From assembly GCA_026874595.1 (NCBI GenBank), contig CM049310.1, forward strand, positions 34,473,558-34,537,557: a stretch of DNA of 64,000 bases. The letters are read 5' to 3'. The translations under genes were made by a program, and so were the position numbers. Each line of letters starts with the position of its first letter. Within the stretch, counting starts at the first letter, position 1. The notes under the pieces are model-generated. The model was not told the origin of the DNA. It did no database searches and saw only the letters and a program-made list of their open reading frames with translations. Source of the DNA: Sipunculus nudus. Its lineage: Eukaryota; Annelida; Sipuncula; Golfingiida; Sipunculidae. Of the stretch, positions 59,516 through 64,000 are shown in pieces.

Positions 59516-61478
59516 AGCCTATGAATTAGAAATATTTGTTTATTTTTCTTTTATTTCACCCGTGAGAATAAAATATAGAACGAGGTTTATATTTTAAAGA
59601 ATCACAGGCACACGATGAGGCTATGGGAGGGGGTATCCCCAGACCCAGTTTCTTTAGCAACCAATACCAATTTAGAGAATACCTATAATGCAAGAAATTT
59701 AAAACCCCAAACTTTCTGGGCTATTTGTCTCGATAAGCCTTGATACCAGCCTGATGGATTTATAATACACAGAGCGGGTTATATATCAACCATAATTACT
59801 ATAAGTAGAGAACTTACTCCGCACTATATGATATGTAGCTTGATGCCCTGTGGAGGATGCTTAGTTATGTATATAAATGTGACCTGTCATGGCGTCGGTC
59901 CAACCAGAGTACACTTGGGTCCCATCCCGTACATCTTAAAGATTTATATGATTCTGCTAATGTACCAAACATTATAAGAGGAGAAAAGAACAAGCTAAAA
60001 AGTTATTGTCCGGATAACCCGGATATCGTGTTCTTATTCTCATTGAATATTGAGTGAGAAATATGCGTTTATTGTTGATAAATTGATGTACGTGAGATTT
60101 CTTTTTCTTCAGTAGTCCTTAATTCTAGAAAATTCAAGTCAGACCATTTAATTACAAACTATAATCAATATTTACTTCAATAAATTAATGCTGACATATT
60201 TTAACAAAGAAAAAACAAAGGCAATCGTATTTCATATGAAATTAAAGTGTATTACAGGATTATAGAATAATTTAATCAAAGTATTTTATAAAAAGTGATT
60301 CATATTAATTAAGATGACAATTTGACTTGCTAGCATGCAGAATCACTTAAGTGAGTTATTATTTTAACGTCATCTTTTTGTCACCTTTCCCGTTACCATA
60401 CGGATAGCCATTGCTTGATATTTTCTGCTTAGCAGCCGGACAGGTCTGGACAAAAGTTCCTAAGTACCATATATATTAACTTGGTCACTGTGACCTGATT
60501 ATTGTATGCGGGATTGGAGGGACAGGAAGCCTGCACTTTTGCAAGGAAGCTTCATAGTCAATATAACTCAAAATATCATTGACTCCGGTATATATGGACT
60601 GTACAAAACTTCTACGGAATACGGAAAAGTCGCTGATGATTTAACCTTCCAGTTGCCATCAATTTACGAAAGATAGCGACCATTCTAGAGGAACTGTTAA
60701 GCTAATAATCTGAAGTATTAGGAATTTGGCATTGCCAAGCCTGTATCTAACATGATGCATGTATAGATCAAGGTTCCATGACTACCAATGTATATTAAGA
60801 GACCCCCTAGAAATCACAAAATATTGCTACAACCTAAAAACCTTAAAAAAAAGACAGAGAACTATTTTATCAAAATGTAACTAATTATAAACCCTTGTTT
60901 CATATTATGAAATGACGTAATCAGGCAAATGATTACGTCATCTTAACCATAAAATGCGCTTTAAAATTCAAATACAGACATACTTATTCTTATGGCCTTA
61001 ATGAACATTTGTCATATCCTCACCCCAACAAGAAATCAGGCGTTAGTACAATTGAATGGTGCATGGATATATCTGACAAAAAAATTGAAGTCATAAGATT
61101 GTACAACAAAACTGAATTAAGGTATTTCCAATCAAAACATATGGTACATGTAAAGAATATACGTAAGTTCTGAAAGCAAGAATATACGTAAGTTCTGGTA
61201 ACTTTTGGGTATAATTCCTTTTTGTGTCACGCTCCTGAGACTTTGAAAAGAAAAAAAAACACAAAAAGTAAAACGTAGCAGACTTATTTTGCAGTCAATT
61301 TCCCTAAATAAAAGACCCATGGCTAATATATACGTTTGTATTTAGGTAGCTTGTGTGTAATTTATATAAGCTAGAAGAAAATCTAAACTTTATGTGTTTC
61401 AGAGAGACACGTCATTGTATAGGTGTGTTTTTCTTAATTTATGGGGAATAAGGTATCTGTAATACCGCACACATACAG
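59516..61478. other. No gene seen; contains a paired CRE-like palindrome
   Basis: AT-rich, stops in all frames. The only distinct site is ATGACGTAATCA / TGATTACGTCAT at 60912-60941. Confidence 0.45.
60912..60941. promoter_or_regulatory. Perfect inverted pair of TGACGTAA bZIP-type sites
   Basis: ATGACGTAATCA (60912-60923) and its exact reverse complement (60930-60941) flank GGCAAA. TGACGTAA matches CREB/ATF and PAR-bZIP half-sites. It lies about 0.9 kb upstream of the predicted start of small-Hsp copy 2. Confidence 0.45.
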
Positions 61479-61699
61479 AGAGAGAGAAAGAGACAGAGAG
61501 AGAGCGAGAGGTGGGTTGATTAAGCTCTAACCTCGGTTGGAGTTTGGCATCTATTGTTTACGTGATTTTCCCCGGGGGAGGAGCGGGTCGTTGGCGCGGG
61601 AGTCTGGGAGTGGTGTGGGATTTCCTAGAAGCTTACATTTACAGTCATCAAGTTTCGTGACACCTCACCTGTTCAGCAGTTGCCCACATTCCTCCCGGC

Positions 61700-61764
61700 T
61701 GACTCACTCAGCACTGTTGATTCATGCTGCGTGCTGCGTGTCGTGCTGCACAGGTAGTATAAAA
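61700..61764 (+). promoter_or_regulatory. Core promoter of small-Hsp copy 2
   Basis: TATAAAA at 61758-61764, with TGACTCA at 61700-61706 in CCCGGCTGACTCACTC. The surrounding 200 bp is GC-richer than its flanks, as expected of a promoter. Transcription should start near 61788-61795. Confidence 0.6.
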
Positions 61765-61787
61765 ACCCCAGCAGACCGGCGGAACGC

Positions 61788-61893
61788 AGATAGTATACCA
61801 CCAGCACAGCGTTAACTGAAACACTGCAGGCCCAACTGGCTTCACTGCGCCGTGTACATCTTGATACACAGCCAAGGAATAGGCAGCATACAG
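61788..61893 (+). other. Predicted noncoding first exon of small-Hsp copy 2
   Basis: It starts about 30 nt after the TATA box and ends CATACAG then GTATGT. The intron runs to TTATTATCCCGCAG at 62376, so exon 2 begins GTATGG with the start codon at its third base. Confidence 0.6.
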
Positions 61894-62378
61894 GTATGTA
61901 ATATGTTATTGTGCTGTAGCTCAACTGCTCTCTCCCCTATGCTTGGTGGCACTGTTTCAGTGCTCATTGGAATCTCTTTTTTTGTAACAATCATTATAGA
62001 AAAAAGACCGGCTGTCTCGTTATATATTTGAACAGGTGGGCTCTTCGTTTGATGAAAGGTTCACTATTTATACAGGAATAACTGACTTTCTGTGTGTGGA
62101 TACATAGGCGACGCTGTCTTTGTTAAACTGACGAAATAGCATTCAGTTTTTTTATAATTAACATTTCATTAATGAATCAGGAACCGTTTAATAGTATTTG
62201 ATTTTTTGTCAGATTAATAATGTCAGTGAAATCAAATCATTTTAGATATTTAAGCTTATTATTCTTCTTCTTTGTCTCCTCCTCCTTCTTCTTTCTATTA
62301 TCATTATCATCATTATTAATTTTATTGATGTACTCTTATCATTATCATTATTATTATTTTTATTATTATCCCGCAGGT

Positions 62379-62636
62379 ATGGCTCCACAAGTCACATCCA
62401 AACCAGAAATTATTGAGGAGGAGGGCGCCCGCCACATGAGGCTTGTGACGTCACTCACCGGGTACTCACCTGACGACATCTCCGTGAGGCCGACTGATGA
62501 GCAGCTGTTAGTGCTGGACGCTTCAGGAGCTGTCGTGTGTGCCTTCGATATTCCTGAAAGTGTGGACCCTTATACTATTGATGCAGATATGTCTGAGACC
62601 GGAGTCCTTACAATTCAAGCCCCATTGAGAAGTTAA
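62379..62636 (+). CDS. 85-residue small heat-shock-protein-like protein (copy 2)
   Basis: Same length and layout as copy 1 (64 of 85 residues identical). It has TGYSPDDISVRPTD in the first half and FDIPESVDPYTIDADMSETG, then VLTIQAPLRS, at the end. The alpha-crystallin G-x-L motif is kept at G75 and L77. The start chosen is ATG 62379, two bases after the splice acceptor and matching copy 1. The open frame extends to 62220, but that part is the T/C-rich intron end and encodes low-complexity Ser/Leu/Phe/Tyr sequence. Most differences are conservative (D/E, V/I, L/M, S/T), which suggests both copies are under selection. No intron interrupts the coding region. Confidence 0.82.
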   Translation: MAPQVTSKPEIIEEEGARHMRLVTSLTGYSPDDISVRPTDEQLLVLDASGAVVCAFDIPESVDPYTIDADMSETGVLTIQAPLRS

Positions 62637-63192
62637 AAGTGACATTAAAAAGACAGAAATACATCTGTATGAACAATTTAAAAATCGTGTTTACCATGCC
62701 AGTTTACCAAAGGATGTGTAATACGCACATTGTTTTTACCCACGATACAAATTAAGGACGAATTTTCTTGAATGCGAACATAAATAGTTAAAAAAGATTT
62801 CTATATGAATGTATAATATAGTTTGTGACGAGATAACCAGTGAGTGACGAGATTAACACGTCGGCCGAGCGCCAACTCGTTAAATTGCATGCTGAGCGTT
62901 TTATTTGGGTTTGGTATGGCGCTCATGGTTATTCTTATATAATATGTAAGGTGATGATCTGGGCATTTAACTAAAATGTAAAAATACCTTGCATATTAGT
63001 AGGCGGTACATTCCAAAAACAATTTTTATCTATTTTTTCTCTTTTTACATTAATGATACACGCTTATGTCGGCATTTGTCGGCGGCAGAAGTGCACTTAG
63101 ACATTGTGTTTTTGGATGTACCACTTTACACAGTTTGTTAGTTTATATTAAAAGTGAACTCATAATACATTGTTTCATTTTCTTTCATTGTG

Positions 63193-63196
<4 letters not shown>
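62637..63196 (+). other. 3' flank of small-Hsp copy 2
   Basis: Contains the 3'UTR. A non-canonical ATTAAA occurs a few bases past the stop; no canonical AATAAA was found nearby. No other feature. Confidence 0.4.

Positions 63197-63244
<48 letters not shown>
63197..63244. repeat. (GA)n microsatellite
   Basis: About 48 bp of alternating AG. A shorter imperfect AG tract lies at 61479-61512. Confidence 0.95.
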
Positions 63245-63249
<5 letters not shown>

Positions 63250-63414
63250 GAGTTAGGGGGTTTGGAAGTCTCAAGTAACCGTACCTTTCTAGCGAAGACA
63301 TTCTTTAGTCCTCTACAAAGCTAACGCATTTGATGTGTCTTTGAAGAACTCGCAATCCCTCCGCTCACGCTCTGCTTATAATACCATGCTTCCAGTTCAG
63401 CGCAAACTTAAGAA

Positions 63415-63629
63415 GCGGATCCGGGGGGGGGGGGGGGGTCCAGGGGGTTCGGCCAACCCCCCCCCCCCACCTTTTTCAGCCGAAGCAACCTTTTGTTAAG
63501 GTTTCAGACCAATTTTGTGGCCTGGACCCCTTAACCCCTTTTCCAGATCTAGGACTTTTTTTTTGTTTTGTCATATGTCCTCCTTCAAGGCTTGGTTGGA
63601 CCCCTCCTTTTCCTAAATCCTGGATCCGC
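63415..63629. mobile_element. Short element with GCGGATCC / GGATCCGC ends and poly-G/poly-C
   Basis: Inverted ends GCGGATCC (63415-63422) and GGATCCGC (63622-63629). Inside the left end are a long G run and then a C run that could pair. It ends CCTGGATCCGCCCCTG, a common 3' end of short bivalve repeats. It is non-coding; the minus-strand frame at 63476-63673 is repeat-derived. Confidence 0.45.
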
Positions 63630-64000
63630 CCCTGAACTTCACCTGAAGATGCCCTATATGAATGGTACCGCACGGTGATTCAATATTTTAACCTGCATGA
63701 CGATCGTGTTAAGGGCATGCACCATGCTTCATCAGTGTATTCTTTCCCTACGTATGTCCGATCGTCATTGGACCGAACCATTTTAATATGGTGGTTAGTG
63801 CACAGGGAAATTAACAGTTTAACGTAAGCCATGAATTCAATTGTGAAGATATAAGTTCTGACGTTAGGAAGTTTAATCGAAAATAGTATGTCCGAAAATG
63901 TGTTTTAGGCTTTGGCTTTAGAATATGTGTTGCCTTATATTCAGCTTATCATAATTCTGATGTTAACTCATCAATATGTAATATCTGATTATCCACGTAG
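63630..64000. other. No gene seen
   Basis: No supported feature up to the end of the window. Confidence 0.4.

Noticed and set aside
61628-61646. Heat-shock element (TTCCTAGAAGCTTAC)
   Set aside because: Spacing between TTC and GAA is three bases rather than two, so the units are out of register.
62220-62378. N-terminal extension of small-Hsp copy 2
   Set aside because: It encodes a run of Ser/Phe/Leu/Tyr from a T/C-rich tract ending in a splice acceptor; copy 1 has no equivalent.

Overview
The window looks like nuclear DNA of a bivalve mollusc. It is AT-rich, its genes have GT-AG introns, and the 'ATGCCCC...GGGGCAT' and 'AGCTCAG...CTGAGCT' dispersed repeats are of kinds I associate with bivalve genomes. 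I cannot name the species; all calls come from reading the sequence.

Three protein-coding genes can be supported. The main one is a complete Schnurri/HIVEP-family zinc-finger transcription factor on the + strand. Its coding sequence runs from 26013 to 43789 in nine coding exons. Joined at GT-AG sites whose phases agree, they give one 2296-residue frame. The protein has two ZAS modules (paired C2H2 fingers followed by acidic and Ser/Thr-rich sequence), then a three-finger group, then a C-terminal three-finger group: ten intact fingers. At least one noncoding 5' exon must lie upstream of 25996 but I could not place it.

The other two genes are a divergent pair of 85-residue small heat-shock-protein-like (alpha-crystallin-type) proteins at 50394-50651 (-) and 62379-62636 (+), about 75% identical. 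Each has a TATA box, a predicted noncoding first exon, one 5'UTR intron and an ATG just inside the second exon. Fragments of other genes include a broken RecQ-helicase-like copy (16574-16810, +), a LINE C-terminus (58817-59062, -), a possible membrane-protein exon (14913-15105, -) and a possible signal-peptide exon (54177-54283, +).

Region by region: 1-5.1 kb is a nested stack of repeats. 5.1-18.8 kb is mostly unannotated sequence with a TTAA-flanked MITE, two short Helitron-like elements and a tRNA-derived SINE with a clear target duplication. 18.8-24.8 kb is a second nested stack. 24.9-25.4 kb is a second MITE copy carrying a 31-bp minisatellite. 26-44 kb is the Schnurri gene, with repeats in its introns, including a hAT-like MITE 34 bp from an exon. 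44-50 kb is its 3' flank plus an intact repeat copy. 50.4-62.6 kb is the small-Hsp pair and the sequence between them. 62.6-64 kb is 3' flank with simple repeats.

The most interesting signal beyond the genes is that several dispersed repeats that do not otherwise align (called A, D, E, F, G, H, I, J here) share one plan: a 5' hairpin, a GTCCGTC-rich tract, a recurrent internal phrase, a 3' copy of the hairpin arm, a terminal hairpin and a CTAG or CTTG end. Two of them have complete canonical Helitron termini (A^TC...CTAG^T). I read the set as an old, diversified population of non-autonomous Helitron/Helentron-like elements.
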